Shown here: positions 51,455 to 61,200 of the stretch, in pieces
Position numbering within the stretch: position 1 is the first letter of the stretch
Layout of the letters: the number at the start of each line of letters is the position of its first letter
From: Erwinia billingiae Eb661
GTDB taxonomy: Bacteria; Pseudomonadota; Gammaproteobacteria; Enterobacterales; Enterobacteriaceae
NCBI RefSeq assembly: GCF_000196615.1
Contig: NC_014306.1
Location: 3,038,001 to 3,102,000, forward strand
Direction of reading: 5' to 3'
DNA: 64,000 nt
Translations under genes and position numbers: made by a program
The notes under the pieces: generated by a model
Told to the model about the DNA's origin: nothing
The model's database searches: none
The model's input: only the letters and a program-made list of their open reading frames with translations

Positions 51455-51492
51455 GCCGGCGGAAGCTTTTAGATTTCGCCCGGTTCTTTTAT
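51455..51492 (+). terminator. Imperfect terminator after ycgZ
   Basis: GCCGGCGGAA (51455-51464) can pair with TTTCGCCCGG (51474-51483), with mismatches, followed by TTCTTTTATT. It lies 15 bp after the ycgZ stop and may allow partial read-through into ymgA. Confidence 0.5.
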
Positions 51493-51620
51493 TATCAGCG
51501 CGGCGCGTAAGCCGCTGACAGGGAATGATAACAAGAGGTGGCGGTCGCGTAAGACGGTCCCACAGCGTTAATGTCCGGATCGATACGCTTTTGCCCGTAT
51601 CGCTGTTTCAGAGAAGTTGT

Positions 51621-51917
51621 ATGCAAAAAGATGATGAAGAACAAAAACTGACAGATATCCTGATTGGCGAAGCGGTGTTAACGCTCCTCCGGCAGGATGC
51701 GGTAATGAATACGTCGGCGCTTATCGACCGACTGCAGGCTATGGCTTCAGGTGAGCATGACACGCTCAGGCAACGCGCTTGCCGACGTGCTATCAGTGAG
51801 GTCAGAGCAAGTCGTCAGAGCGATAACAACAGCGTTACCCAGGAAATCCGTGACCATGAGAACGTCATGCATATGTTTAATAATGACGGTCCGTCGGACG
51901 ATTCTAAAAAACACTGA
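51621..51917 (+). CDS. ymgA: Connector protein YmgA
   Basis: 98 residues from the ATG at 51621, with AGAGAAG upstream; the frame is open further upstream but without a site. It resembles E. coli YmgA: EEQKLTDILIGEAVLTLLRQDAVMNTSALIDRLQAMASGEHDTLRQRACRRAISEVR (in pieces). Family members are small helical proteins that modulate Rcs signalling and biofilm. It lies between ycgZ and ariR, the same order as in E. coli. Confidence 0.85.
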   Translation: MQKDDEEQKLTDILIGEAVLTLLRQDAVMNTSALIDRLQAMASGEHDTLRQRACRRAISEVRASRQSDNNSVTQEIRDHENVMHMFNNDGPSDDSKKH

Positions 51918-51986
51918 GTGCAAAGTTCACACACTGAAGCCATTAATCCGGGCGGCTTAAGGCCGTCATTCCTGTGAGGTAACCGC

Positions 51987-52235
51987 ATGAACCAGCAGTC
52001 CACCGAAAATGCCATCCTTGCGTATTTTCAAAGCGAGGGTGACCTACTCTCTGATGAAACCGCGGTTATTGGCACCGTCATCCGCGAAGTTGTCGCGATG
52101 AAAGGTACCGTCAGCAACAAGGACATCATTCTTAGCCTGATTAACCGGCTGGAATCCACCACCGACGTGACGCAGCTGGATATTTATCGCCAGGCGCTTG
52201 AAGTTGTGGTTGGCCGCACGCCAGACGACGTCTGA
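51987..52235 (+). CDS. ariR: Connector protein AriR (YmgB)
   Basis: 82 residues with GAGG before the ATG. It matches E. coli AriR/YmgB well: AILAYFQSEGDLLSDETAVIGTVIREVVAMKGTVSNKDIILSLINRLESTTDVTQLDIYRQALEVVV (in pieces). AriR is a small dimeric helical protein with Hha-like shape that represses biofilm formation and aids acid resistance. It ends the plus-strand ycgZ-ymgA-ariR run; E. coli ymgC is not present. The convergent gene 200 bp away is another member. Confidence 0.92.
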   Translation: MNQQSTENAILAYFQSEGDLLSDETAVIGTVIREVVAMKGTVSNKDIILSLINRLESTTDVTQLDIYRQALEVVVGRTPDDV

Positions 52236-52435
52236 GCCTGTGGTACTCAGGCGGCTCCGCTGTGGGCCGTCTTGCCTTTTGTTCTCCCCTCCCAGCCTGA
52301 CCCTTTCCTGTCTTCTAATGTGTTCACTTCAGTAGGTTTCCCAGCCATCACAGACCCTGCCGGGTTCTTAAACGGTGGATTGAATGCGTTTGGGGAAGAT
52401 ACCGGCGCACCTCTACAGAGGATACGATCGCGGAT

Positions 52436-52681
52436 TTAATGGAAGCGTTCGAGGATGGCACGGAAAGCCAGCAGGTAAACCGATTTAAGCGCTTCATCGT
52501 TGGTCTGCTCGCTGTGTTCATGGAGGACCAGAAGTACGCTGTGCTTATTGATGGCTTCGTTGGTGCTGATGAGCTGGGCCACTGCTCTGCCAACCACTGC
52601 ACAGATGTCTGATGGATATTCTGAGTCTTTGTCGGGCACGTTCACCCCTGAATAGTTCTGGATATGCATACAGTTTACCAT
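52436..52681 (-). CDS. AriR-like protein, divergent paralogue
   Basis: 81 residues from ATG 52681 (or 77 from the ATG at 52669). The ribosome site is weak. SDICAVVGRAVAQLISTNEAINKHSVLLVLHEHSEQTNDEALKSVYLLAFRAILERF (in pieces) keeps the AriR spacing: acidic start, hydrophobic helix, N-K/H turn, second helix, third helix ending near the C-terminus. It is convergent with ariR, not part of its transcript. Whether it is expressed is uncertain; the family match makes it likely to be real. Confidence 0.68.
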   Translation of the reverse strand: MVNCMHIQNYSGVNVPDKDSEYPSDICAVVGRAVAQLISTNEAINKHSVLLVLHEHSEQTNDEALKSVYLLAFRAILERFH

Positions 52682-52828
52682 CTGGAAAAGCGCAATGCAT
52701 CTCCGTTAATGCTCCTATCCCCTTGCTGGGTCGTTGAAAAAGCCCAACCCTGCAGGCCATCCGGGCACAATGCTGCACAGATCGCTAGCGCTTGTAGTGC
52801 AAAAATCTGAGGCAGGATACCGTGGTCG

Positions 52829-52883
52829 GTTTGGGATTTGGGGGAAGGGTCTGGCGGGGAAGCAGCACAGCCCGTAAGGGCTG
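52829..52883. repeat. Loose third copy of the G-rich repeat plus hairpin
   Basis: The stretch 52829-52860 (GTTTGGG, GGGTCTGGCGGGG) resembles part of the 76-bp repeat at 18.2 kb. It is followed by a 6-bp hairpin CAGCCC/GGGCTG with a GTAA loop (52868-52883), just beyond the stop of the small exported protein. Similarity over about 25 bases only. Confidence 0.35.
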
Positions 52884-52898
52884 CACCACCTGGTGATA

Positions 52899-53129
52899 TT
52901 ATTTAGTCTGTTGCTGCTGCTGTTGCTGCTTGTCAGCCTCTTTGTCTTTTTTGTTCGCCATATGATGGCCAACGGCACAACCCGCCGCAGCACCCGCTAC
53001 GCCATGGTGAGCAACATGCCCTGCAACGCCGCCAACAACGGCACCTTTGATACATCCCTTCGCTTCAGCCTGAGAAGTCACAGACAGTAACAGCCCTGCA
53101 ATCACAACAAACGTAGAAAGTTTAAACAT
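52899..53129 (-). CDS. Small exported glycine-rich protein with poly-Gln tail
   Basis: 76 residues from the ATG 53129-53127, with AAGG nine bases upstream; an ATG three codons earlier overlaps that site and is less likely. Residues 1-23 form a signal peptide (FVVIAGLLLSVTSQAEA). The mature part is KGCIKGAVVGGVAGHVAHHGVAGAAAGCAVGHHMANKK (in pieces), a glycine-zipper-like segment with two cysteines and several histidines, then a tail of seven glutamines. Small enterobacterial proteins of this kind are known but uncharacterised. A membrane-associated or metal-binding role is conceivable. Confidence 0.75.
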   Translation of the reverse strand: MFKLSTFVVIAGLLLSVTSQAEAKGCIKGAVVGGVAGHVAHHGVAGAAAGCAVGHHMANKKDKEADKQQQQQQQTK

Positions 53130-53293
53130 TGAATTCATCCTTTTTTATTAAAATAACGCTTTGCGTCCGATGAAAGCATAGTAACTCCTGTATAACCCGT
53201 TGTTAATTATTGTAAAATGATGTTCCAAAATGACACTTTTCTCTCCTTGTCTCATCTGGATACGCGGGAATTACCCTGAGTCCCCCTGAAGCC

Positions 53294-53629
53294 TCAGGCG
53301 AAATAGAACCAGGCAGTGGCAATAAGGTCATTTTGGACATGAAAAACAGCCATGCTTTCCAACGGGGTTGGAGACAGGCCATAAATTAATTCGTGGTCAA
53401 ATACCTTATCGCCTATTACCACCCGGGAGATAAGTTCAGCGCGGAGATCGGGATTGTTGAAACGATGGTTAACGTAAAACTCGCGTAATGCGTGTTTTCC
53501 CTGAGTTGAAGGGCTCTCGGTTGGCATCCGGTAGCCTTTGAACTCTTCGGAAAAACACGCCATAAACGCGTCGATATTGTGGGAATTATACGCTTCAAAC
53601 TGTGCCTGAACGGGTGACTCTGCCGACAT
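53294..53629 (-). CDS. SnoaL-like (NTF2 fold) small protein
   Basis: 111 residues. VQAQFEAYNSHNIDAFMACFSEEFKGYRMP is the usual opening of SnoaL-like polyketide-cyclase/ketosteroid-isomerase-fold proteins, followed by REFYVNHRFNNPDLRAELISRVVIGDKVFDHELIYG and a C-terminal strand ending AWFYFA (in pieces). Catalytic and carrier versions both exist. It stands alone between the small exported protein and the P-type ATPase, 89 bp from the latter. Confidence 0.82.
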   Translation of the reverse strand: MSAESPVQAQFEAYNSHNIDAFMACFSEEFKGYRMPTESPSTQGKHALREFYVNHRFNNPDLRAELISRVVIGDKVFDHELIYGLSPTPLESMAVFHVQNDLIATAWFYFA

Positions 53630-53717
53630 GCTAACCTCGCTTTCATTTCAGATAATTATGCAAATTATTAACATATAAATTCACACATTGAAAGCAAGAT
53701 AGCCTTGACCATGACGG

Positions 53718-56405
53718 TCAGGCTGTTCTGAACTTGCGGGTAAGCGGCTTCTCTATTTCCACAATCAGGAACATCACAAAACCGATAATCAGGGTGATTA
53801 CCCAGTAGCGGAATGGCAGTGCCGCTGTGCCAAACAGCACCTGCATAAAGGGCGCATAGATAATCAGTAGCTGCAAGACCAGCAGCACCGCACTCACCAC
53901 CCAGATTCCCTTGTTCAATAGCAACCCTTTACTCAATGAGAATCCGTTCGAGACGCGACAGTTGAGCATATAGAACCATTGCGCGGTCACCAGAGTTTGC
54001 AGTAAGACGGTACGAATGAATTCGGCAGAATAGCCGCGCGGCTGCAGCCAGGACTCCAGTACAAATGCGCTGATGGCAATCATCGATCCGACAAAGATCA
54101 CCCGCCAGATGGCAAAACCATCCATCACATGCAGCTTCGGATCGCGCGGCGGTCGTCGCATAATGTTTTTCTCGCCTTCTTCAAACGCCAGACCGAAAGA
54201 GAGGGTTGCGGAGGTGGCCATATTCATCCACAGGATCAATACCGGCGTCAGCGGAATTAAATTTCCCGCCAACAGCGCAATAATGATTAATAACCCCTGA
54301 GCCAGGTTGGTCGGCATGATAAACAGAATGGTTTTTTTCAGATTGTCGTAAACCCGACGCCCTTCCCTGACTGCGCTGGCAATGGTGGCAAAGTTATCAT
54401 CCGTCAGCACCATGTCTGCCGCTTCTTTTGTCACCTCGGTCCCTTTAATGCCCATCGCGATGCCGACATCGGCCTGCTTCAACGCCGGGGCGTCATTCAC
54501 GCCGTCTCCGGTCATCCCGACCACTTCTTTTTTGCTCTGCAACGCCTGCACCAGACGGAATTTATCCTCCGGGCTGGTTCGCGCAAAAATGTCGTACGCT
54601 TGCGCCGCTTCACTCAGCTGCCGGTCATCCATTACCTCCAGCTCACCGCCGGTGATGGCAACACTGGCATTACTGATACCCAGCATCTGACCGATGCTCA
54701 TGGCGGTTTGCGGATGGTCACCGGTAATCATCTTGACGCGGATCCCTGCCTGCAGACAGTCGCGGATGGCGGTGATGGCTTCCGGTCGCGGCGGATCCAT
54801 CATTCCGGCGATGCCTAACAGGATCATCCCCTGCTGCAGATCCTGATGCGTTAATTCGCTCTGGCCTGGCGAGGCCGGTTTCCATGCCGCCGCGACCATG
54901 CGCAGCCCTTCCTTCGCATACTCTTCTATCTTCGCTTCCCACCAGGCCACGTCGAGCGGCTGCAGTCCGCTTTCCGTTTGCTGCTGCTGGCAATGCCTGA
55001 ACAATACGTCCGGCGCACCGGTAAGCAGAACGCACTCCTCTTCACCAATCAGATAGTGGGTCGACATGTATTTATATTGCGAATCAAACGGAATTTTATT
55101 GCGCAGTTCGGTGGTAACTGTCGGAAGTTTCCCTTTTGCGGCGAGCACCTTCAGCGCCCCTTCAGTCGGGCCGCCGGTGATTTTCCACAGGCCGCTCTCA
55201 TCTTTGATCAGCTGGCTGTCATTACACAAATCAATGGTTCGCAGATAACGTTCCAGCAGCGAACCCGGCGTGATGGCGACGGGCGACGCGTCATCGGCCC
55301 GGTGAAATGTGCCCACCGGCTCATAGCTTGCACCATCGACGCGGTAGATTTGATCGGCGGTAATAATGGCTTTTACCGTCATCTCATTCATGGTCAGGGT
55401 GCCGGTTTTATCCGAGCAGATAACGGTCATCGCCCCGAGCGTTTCAACCGTCGGCAGTTTGCGGATAATCGCCTTCTGCCTGGCCATGGTTTGTACGCCC
55501 AAAGAAAGGATGATCGAGATGATTGCGGGTAGCCCTTCCGGGACCGAGGCCACGGCGAGGCTGATCAGTGACAGCATCAGCTCAGAGAGCGCCATATCGC
55601 GGAACAGCAAACTGAAGACAAACAGCGCGGCCATCATCGCCAGAATGATCAGGAAAATGGCTTTGCCCAGCTTGTCCATCTGCACCAGCAACGGGGTGCG
55701 CTGGGGTTCAATATCGGACATCATCTGGTTGATGTGCCCCAATTCGGTGGCACCGCCGGTCGCCACCACCAGCCCTTTCCCTCCGCCAGAACTGACGGTG
55801 GTGCCGGAAAACAGCAGATTCGTCCGGTCGCCCAGCGGCAGGTCGCCGGTCAGCGCGTCGGTCCCCTTTTCCACCACGGTGGATTCCCCGGTCAGGATCG
55901 CTTCTTCAACACGCAGGTTATGGGCTTCGATTACCCGCAGATCGGCCGGGATGCGGTCCCCGGCGCGGATAACCACCACATCGCCCGGGACCAGTGCGGT
56001 GGTGGGAAGCGTTTCGTGATTGCCGCCGCGGATCACCACCGTTTCACTGGAGAGCATATTACGGATACTTTGCAGCGATTTTTCCGCATTACTTTCCTGA
56101 ATATGACCGATCAGCGCATTGATCACCGCCACGCCGAGGATAACCAGGGTATCGATCCAGTGTCCCATCACCGCAGTCAGCAGGGCAGCAGCAAGCAAGA
56201 CGTAGATTAAAACATCGTTGAAGTGGGCCAGAAAGCGCAGCCAAACAGGTTTACCGGGCTTTTGCGGAAGGGCATTTTCCCCGTATTGTTTTAACCGCTC
56301 TGACGCTTCAGAGCTGCTTATCCCATCGGGTGAACTGCGGGTACTGGCCAGCGTTTCATCAACAGAAAGCTGATAGTACGCACTTTCCGGTTTAGCTGTT
56401 TTCAT
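53718..56405 (-). CDS. P2-type cation-transporting ATPase
   Basis: 895 residues from the ATG 56405-56403 with GAGGAGA in front; a start 33 bp upstream lacks a site. An N-terminal cation-ATPase domain is followed by ten membrane segments, TGES (172-175), the phosphorylated Asp at about 332 in CSDKTGTLT, and the hinge TGDGVNDAPAL. The fourth membrane helix carries PEGLPAI, typical of calcium-type P2A pumps, but the sixth reads WMNMATSATLSFGLAFE, unlike the calcium-site residues of SERCA. The transported ion is therefore uncertain (calcium, manganese, magnesium or sodium). No regulatory gene nearby. Confidence 0.9.
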   Translation of the reverse strand: MKTAKPESAYYQLSVDETLASTRSSPDGISSSEASERLKQYGENALPQKPGKPVWLRFLAHFNDVLIYVLLAAALLTAVMGHWIDTLVILGVAVINALIGHIQESNAEKSLQSIRNMLSSETVVIRGGNHETLPTTALVPGDVVVIRAGDRIPADLRVIEAHNLRVEEAILTGESTVVEKGTDALTGDLPLGDRTNLLFSGTTVSSGGGKGLVVATGGATELGHINQMMSDIEPQRTPLLVQMDKLGKAIFLIILAMMAALFVFSLLFRDMALSELMLSLISLAVASVPEGLPAIISIILSLGVQTMARQKAIIRKLPTVETLGAMTVICSDKTGTLTMNEMTVKAIITADQIYRVDGASYEPVGTFHRADDASPVAITPGSLLERYLRTIDLCNDSQLIKDESGLWKITGGPTEGALKVLAAKGKLPTVTTELRNKIPFDSQYKYMSTHYLIGEEECVLLTGAPDVLFRHCQQQQTESGLQPLDVAWWEAKIEEYAKEGLRMVAAAWKPASPGQSELTHQDLQQGMILLGIAGMMDPPRPEAITAIRDCLQAGIRVKMITGDHPQTAMSIGQMLGISNASVAITGGELEVMDDRQLSEAAQAYDIFARTSPEDKFRLVQALQSKKEVVGMTGDGVNDAPALKQADVGIAMGIKGTEVTKEAADMVLTDDNFATIASAVREGRRVYDNLKKTILFIMPTNLAQGLLIIIALLAGNLIPLTPVLILWMNMATSATLSFGLAFEEGEKNIMRRPPRDPKLHVMDGFAIWRVIFVGSMIAISAFVLESWLQPRGYSAEFIRTVLLQTLVTAQWFYMLNCRVSNGFSLSKGLLLNKGIWVVSAVLLVLQLLIIYAPFMQVLFGTAALPFRYWVITLIIGFVMFLIVEIEKPLTRKFRTA

Positions 56406-56987
56406 CGCTTTCTCCTCAAGTCCTGTTTCGGAAATCAAGGCGGTGATATCCGTTTATTAACAGATCGGCATTTACGCAAATGCTAAGGCCTCTGGCCGTG
56501 AACAGGTTCGCGTCAGATGACGATATATGTCATTAATGGCTACTCACAGGGAGCTGATTAGTGAAAAACCTTAATGTTTCACAGATAATTCGGGAAATTA
56601 ACGCTTTAAACGTAGCACAGCGAAAATAATTTCACTCAACTCGCCATATTGGGTATTCGCCCGAGCCTGAATCTCTCACCCTTCACGCCGTCTCATTCAG
56701 CCAAATATAAATTCCAGATAAAATTCATAAGGCTGCCATTATTTCCCCTGCCGTTTAATTAAAATCCACACCGTGCATTACACTGCAATAGCAGGCTTTA
56801 ACACTGAATATTTAATCTTTTAAGGATTTATGTATCGGTAATTGCATCAAAAATATTACAAACTACAAATCTTTACTTTTTTGATTTACCCACCTAGTCT
56901 CATCTCAGACCCAACAGGCTTATTAGCCGCACTCATATTTTTCGCTATGCCGTAATTTTCATATAGCCATGATTAATGGAGGTAATG
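56406..56987. other. Gene-free A+T-rich region
   Basis: About 580 bp between the P-type ATPase and a 36-codon gene. It holds the promoters of both and several A/T runs (56760-56900). I see no RNA gene, clear dyad or believable frame. Confidence 0.5.
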
Positions 56988-57098
56988 ATGTATGGCTTAA
57001 GCCTGTTCCGCCTCAGCCTGTATGTTATCTTTGCGATCATCACCTGCTCGGCCGTAGGACTATTCACTTTCGTGGTGGTTTCTATGCTTGGCAATTAA
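56988..57098 (+). CDS. 36-residue single-span membrane protein
   Basis: Too short for ordinary gene finding, but well supported: GGAGG at 56978-56982 lies 5 bp before the ATG at 56988 (a second ATG just before it is too close). The product begins MYGLSLFRLSLYVIFAII and continues TCSAVGLFTFVVVSMLGN: a short basic-amphipathic start and one membrane helix of about 22 residues. It ends 48 bp before the RND adaptor gene and may share its transcript. Small membrane proteins such as AcrZ tune RND pumps in E. coli; whether this one does is speculation. No homologue recognised. Confidence 0.6.
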   Translation: MYGLSLFRLSLYVIFAIITCSAVGLFTFVVVSMLGN

Positions 57099-57146
57099 AT
57101 AATTCGACGCGTTTGCGATTAAATCGTTGTTGCTGAGGGTGAAACA

Positions 57147-58232
57147 GTGACTAAATATTTTTTCGTGGTTGCCATTATTATTTTTATAACAACCGCTTGC
57201 GATCAGAAAAAACCGCAACCTGCCCCACTGCCACGCATGGTTAAAGTTGTCGAGGTTATTGCGTCCGGCGAAACGCAACAACGCCTCTTTCCGGCGCGGA
57301 TCGAGTCCGGCGACTCGACCGAACTGTCGTTTAAACGTGCCGGGCAGATTGAATCACTCGAACTTCGTCAGGGGGCACGCGTTGAGCAGGGCCAGACACT
57401 TGCGAGGCTGACCGCGCGTGAAGCGCAGCAGCGCGTCAATGAACGGCAAACTGCCGCAACCCTTGCTCAGCGCCAGTTTGCCCGTTACCAAACGCTTTCT
57501 GGCCAACAGGCGGTTTCCCAGGCGGATATGGACATTCAGCGTGCAAACCGGGATGCGGCGAATGCCGCGTTGCAGATCGCCCGCGAAGAGTTAAGTCAGA
57601 TGACGCTGACCGCGCCGTTTAGTGGGGTGGCTGCCATGGTTAACGTGCGAAATCATCAGGTCGTCGCTGCGGGTCAGGTGGTGGCCATTCTGACCCGCAG
57701 CGACCTGCTCGACGTGGTGTTCAACGTTCCTGAAAACCTGTTTACCGCGCTGGATATGCGCAATATGACTTATCGCCCGCGGGTGCGCATCAATAGCCTG
57801 CCCGACCGGGAGTTTCAGGCCGATTATAAAGAACACACCGGCAGCAGTAGCAGCGGTTCCCTGACCTGGCAGGTTATTTTGACGATGCCGCGCCCTGCTG
57901 ATTTCCCTGCCGTGGGCGGCGTCAGTGGCACGGTCAGCATTAATCTCTCCAATCTGCCGGCCAACGTCGGTCACGCATCGTTAGTGGTGCCGGTCGAAGC
58001 GGTATTCAATCCGGATAACAGCCAGCGTAATGACGCCCATGTCTGGGTGGTACAGGAAGCCGGTAACCAGCTGGTGCTGGCAGATCGTAAAGTCAGCGTC
58101 GGTGAGGTTACCACTCAGGGCGTGGTGATCACCGCCGGACTCCATGCGGGAGAACGTGTGGTCGCCGCCGGAGTAAATGAGTTGCATGCCCGCCAGCCGG
58201 TGCGTATCTGGACGCGTGAGCGGGGGCTGTAA
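57147..58232 (+). CDS. RND efflux adaptor (membrane fusion) protein
   Basis: 361 residues from a GTG with GAGGG upstream. Residues 1-18 are a signal peptide ending ITTAC; C19 with the following Asp suggests an inner-membrane-retained lipoprotein, although the lipobox is imperfect. The lipoyl halves are SFKRAGQIESLELRQGARVEQGQTLARL and LTAPFSGVAAMVNVRNHQVVAAGQVVAIL (in pieces), separated by a helical hairpin of about 70 residues, then the beta barrel. It links the RND pump encoded next to an outer-membrane channel. Its stop shares a base with the pump start. Confidence 0.92.
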   Translation: MTKYFFVVAIIIFITTACDQKKPQPAPLPRMVKVVEVIASGETQQRLFPARIESGDSTELSFKRAGQIESLELRQGARVEQGQTLARLTAREAQQRVNERQTAATLAQRQFARYQTLSGQQAVSQADMDIQRANRDAANAALQIAREELSQMTLTAPFSGVAAMVNVRNHQVVAAGQVVAILTRSDLLDVVFNVPENLFTALDMRNMTYRPRVRINSLPDREFQADYKEHTGSSSSGSLTWQVILTMPRPADFPAVGGVSGTVSINLSNLPANVGHASLVVPVEAVFNPDNSQRNDAHVWVVQEAGNQLVLADRKVSVGEVTTQGVVITAGLHAGERVVAAGVNELHARQPVRIWTRERGL

Positions 58233-61200
58233 TGGATCTCTCCCGGCAGTTTATCGACAACCCCATTCGCGTCTGGCTGGCCATTCTGTTATTGGGCATC
58301 GGCGGCATTTTCGCCCTGCTCAATATTGGCCGTCTTGAGGATCCCGCCTTTACCATTAAAACCGCGGTTGTCCTGACGCAATACCCCGGTGCCTCCGCCC
58401 AGCAGGTGGAAGAAGAAGTCACCTTGCCGCTGGAGAATGCGCTACAGCAACTGCCCTATCTGGACAATGTCAGTTCAATCTCCTCCAACGGCCTGTCGCA
58501 AATTACGGTGAATATTGCCTCGCGCTACCACTCGAATGAATTGCCCCAAATCTGGGATGAAATGCGCCGCCGGGTCGGTGATGCATCGCGCTTCTTTCCT
58601 TCCGGCGTCGCCCCGCCTTTTGTAAATGATGATTTTGGGGACGTGTTTGGTTTTTTCTTTGCCATTTCTGGCGACAGCTTCAGTAATCCGGAGCTGGTTC
58701 AGTACGCCGAACAGTTACGCCGCGAGCTGGTGCTGGTGCCGGGGGTTGGCAAAGTGGCGATTGGCGGAGCGATCCCGCAGCAAATTAATGTCGATGTTTC
58801 CCTGACGATGATGGCCGCACGCGGCATCACCCTCACTCAGCTTTCGGGCGTGCTCAGCCGCCTGAATGTGGTCTCCAGCGCAGGGGAAATCACCTCCGGA
58901 ACGGAAAGCATTCGCCTGCATCCGACCGGCGAGTTTCAGAATATCGACGAACTGGGCGAGTTGCTGGTCAGTCCGGTCGGTGCGCCGGCCACCACCCGAT
59001 TGCGCGATATCGCCACGCTGTCGCGCGGACTCAGTGAATCGCCCTCCAGCATTTATCACACTAACGGACGCCAGGCGGTGACTATGGGGGTGTCGTTTAT
59101 CCCCGGCGTCAACGTCATCGATGTGGGCAAAGCGCTGGAAGCCCGGCTGCAGCAAATGTCTGCGGAAAAACCGGCGGGTATTCAGCTTAACGTGTTTTAT
59201 GACCAGGCGGCGGAAGTAGCGCATTCGGTCAATGGCTTCATTACCAATTTCCTGATGGCGCTGGCGATTGTGGTCGGCGTGCTGCTGATTTTTATGGGCG
59301 TGCGCAGCGGCATTATCATCGCGCTTTCACTGGCGCTTAATGTGCTCGGCACGCTGCTGATCATGTACCTGTGCGGCATCGAGTTGCAGCGTATCTCATT
59401 GGGCGCGCTGATCATCGCCCTCAGCATGCTGGTCGATAATGCCATTGTGATTGTTGAAGGGGTGCTGCTCGCCCGCCAGCAAAATACGTCCCTCGCATCG
59501 ACCCTGAATTTCGTTATCCGCCGCACGGCTTTCCCGCTGTTGGGCGCAACCATTATCGCCATTCTGGCTTTTGCCCCTATCGGGCTATCGCAGGATTCCA
59601 CCGGCGAATACTGCAAATCGCTGTTCCAGGTGCTGTTAATTTCCCTGCTGCTGAGCTGGGTTTCTGCCCTGACCATTACGCCAGTGCTGATCAAGTGGTG
59701 GTTGTTTAGCGCGAAGGCGACGGCAAAGGCATCAGCAGAGGTTACTCCCCATACTGGCGGTTTTTACCGTCTTTATCAGCGCGCCCTGCGCGCCCTGTTA
59801 ACGCAAAAGACGCTCACGCTGTCGCTGATGGTGGTGCTGCTGGCGGGCGCGGTTTGGGGATTCGGTTCCGTACGGCAGAACTTCTTTCCGTCGGCGAATA
59901 CGCCCATTTTCTTTGTCGATCTGTGGATGCCCTACGGCACTGACATCAACGCGACTGAGAACATAACCGGCGATATTGAAAAATCGATCGCCGGACAGAA
60001 AGGCGTGATCTCAACGGTGACCACCATTGGTCAGGGCAGTATGCGCTTTATCCTTACCTACAATGGGCAGCGTCAGTACAGTAACTACGCGCAGATTATG
60101 GTGCGTATGGACGATCAACGCAGTATTACCGCCCTGTCGCGGCGTATTGATGCCTATATCTCCCAACAGTATCCGCAGGTCAATGCCAGCACCAAACGGG
60201 TGATGTTTGGTCCGTCCGGTGGCAGCGCCATTGAAGTGCGAATCAAAGGCACCGATCCCGACAAAATGCGCCTGATTGCCAGCCAGGTGAGCGACGCCCT
60301 GGCCAACGACCCGGCAACCGACAGCGTGCGCAATGACTGGCAGAACCGCAGCAAAGTTATTCGCCCGCAATATAATCCGGCGCTCGGACGCGAGCTGGGC
60401 GTGGACAAACAGGAAATTGATAGCGCACTGCAGATGAATTTTTCCGGCAGTCGCGTCGGGCTGTATCGTGAAGGGGCCGATCTGCTGCCGGTGATTGTCC
60501 GCCCGCCCACCCGCGAACGTCAGGACGCGAACCATCTCAACAATGTGCTGGTCTGGAGCCAAAGCCAGCAACACTATATTCCGCTCAGTAACGTGGTGAG
60601 CGCGTTCAGGTTGGAATGGGAAGATCCGCTGATTTTGCGGCGCGATCGCAGCCGGGTGCTCACCGTCCAGACCGACCCGAATCCGCTCAGTCAGGACACG
60701 TCCGGTGATATCCTGGCGCGCGTGAAGCCGAAAATCGATCGCATTCCGCTGCCGCAGGGCTACCAGATTGAATGGGGTGGCGATGCCGAAAGCTCCAGTG
60801 AAGCGCAGCAAGGGGTGTTTACCTCATTGCCGCTGGGTTATCTGGTGATGTTCGTGATTACCGTGCTGATGTTCAGTTCGTTGAAAAATGCCATTGCTAT
60901 CTGGCTGACGGTGCCGCTGGCGCTGATCGGCGTGACGCCAGGATTCTTAATCACCGGTATCCCGTTCGGCTTTATGGCCTTAATCGGCCTGCTCAGCCTG
61001 AGCGGGATGTTGATCCGCAACGGCATTGTGCTTATCGACGAGATTGAACAGCAGAAGCAGGTAAAAGCGCAGGAGGAGGCGATTATCAGCGCGGCCACCT
61101 CGCGTCTGCGCCCGATATTGCTGACGGCCTTCACCACCGTGCTGGGGCTGGCTCCGCTGCTGCGCGATGTCTTTTTCCAGAGCATGGCGGTGGTGATTAT

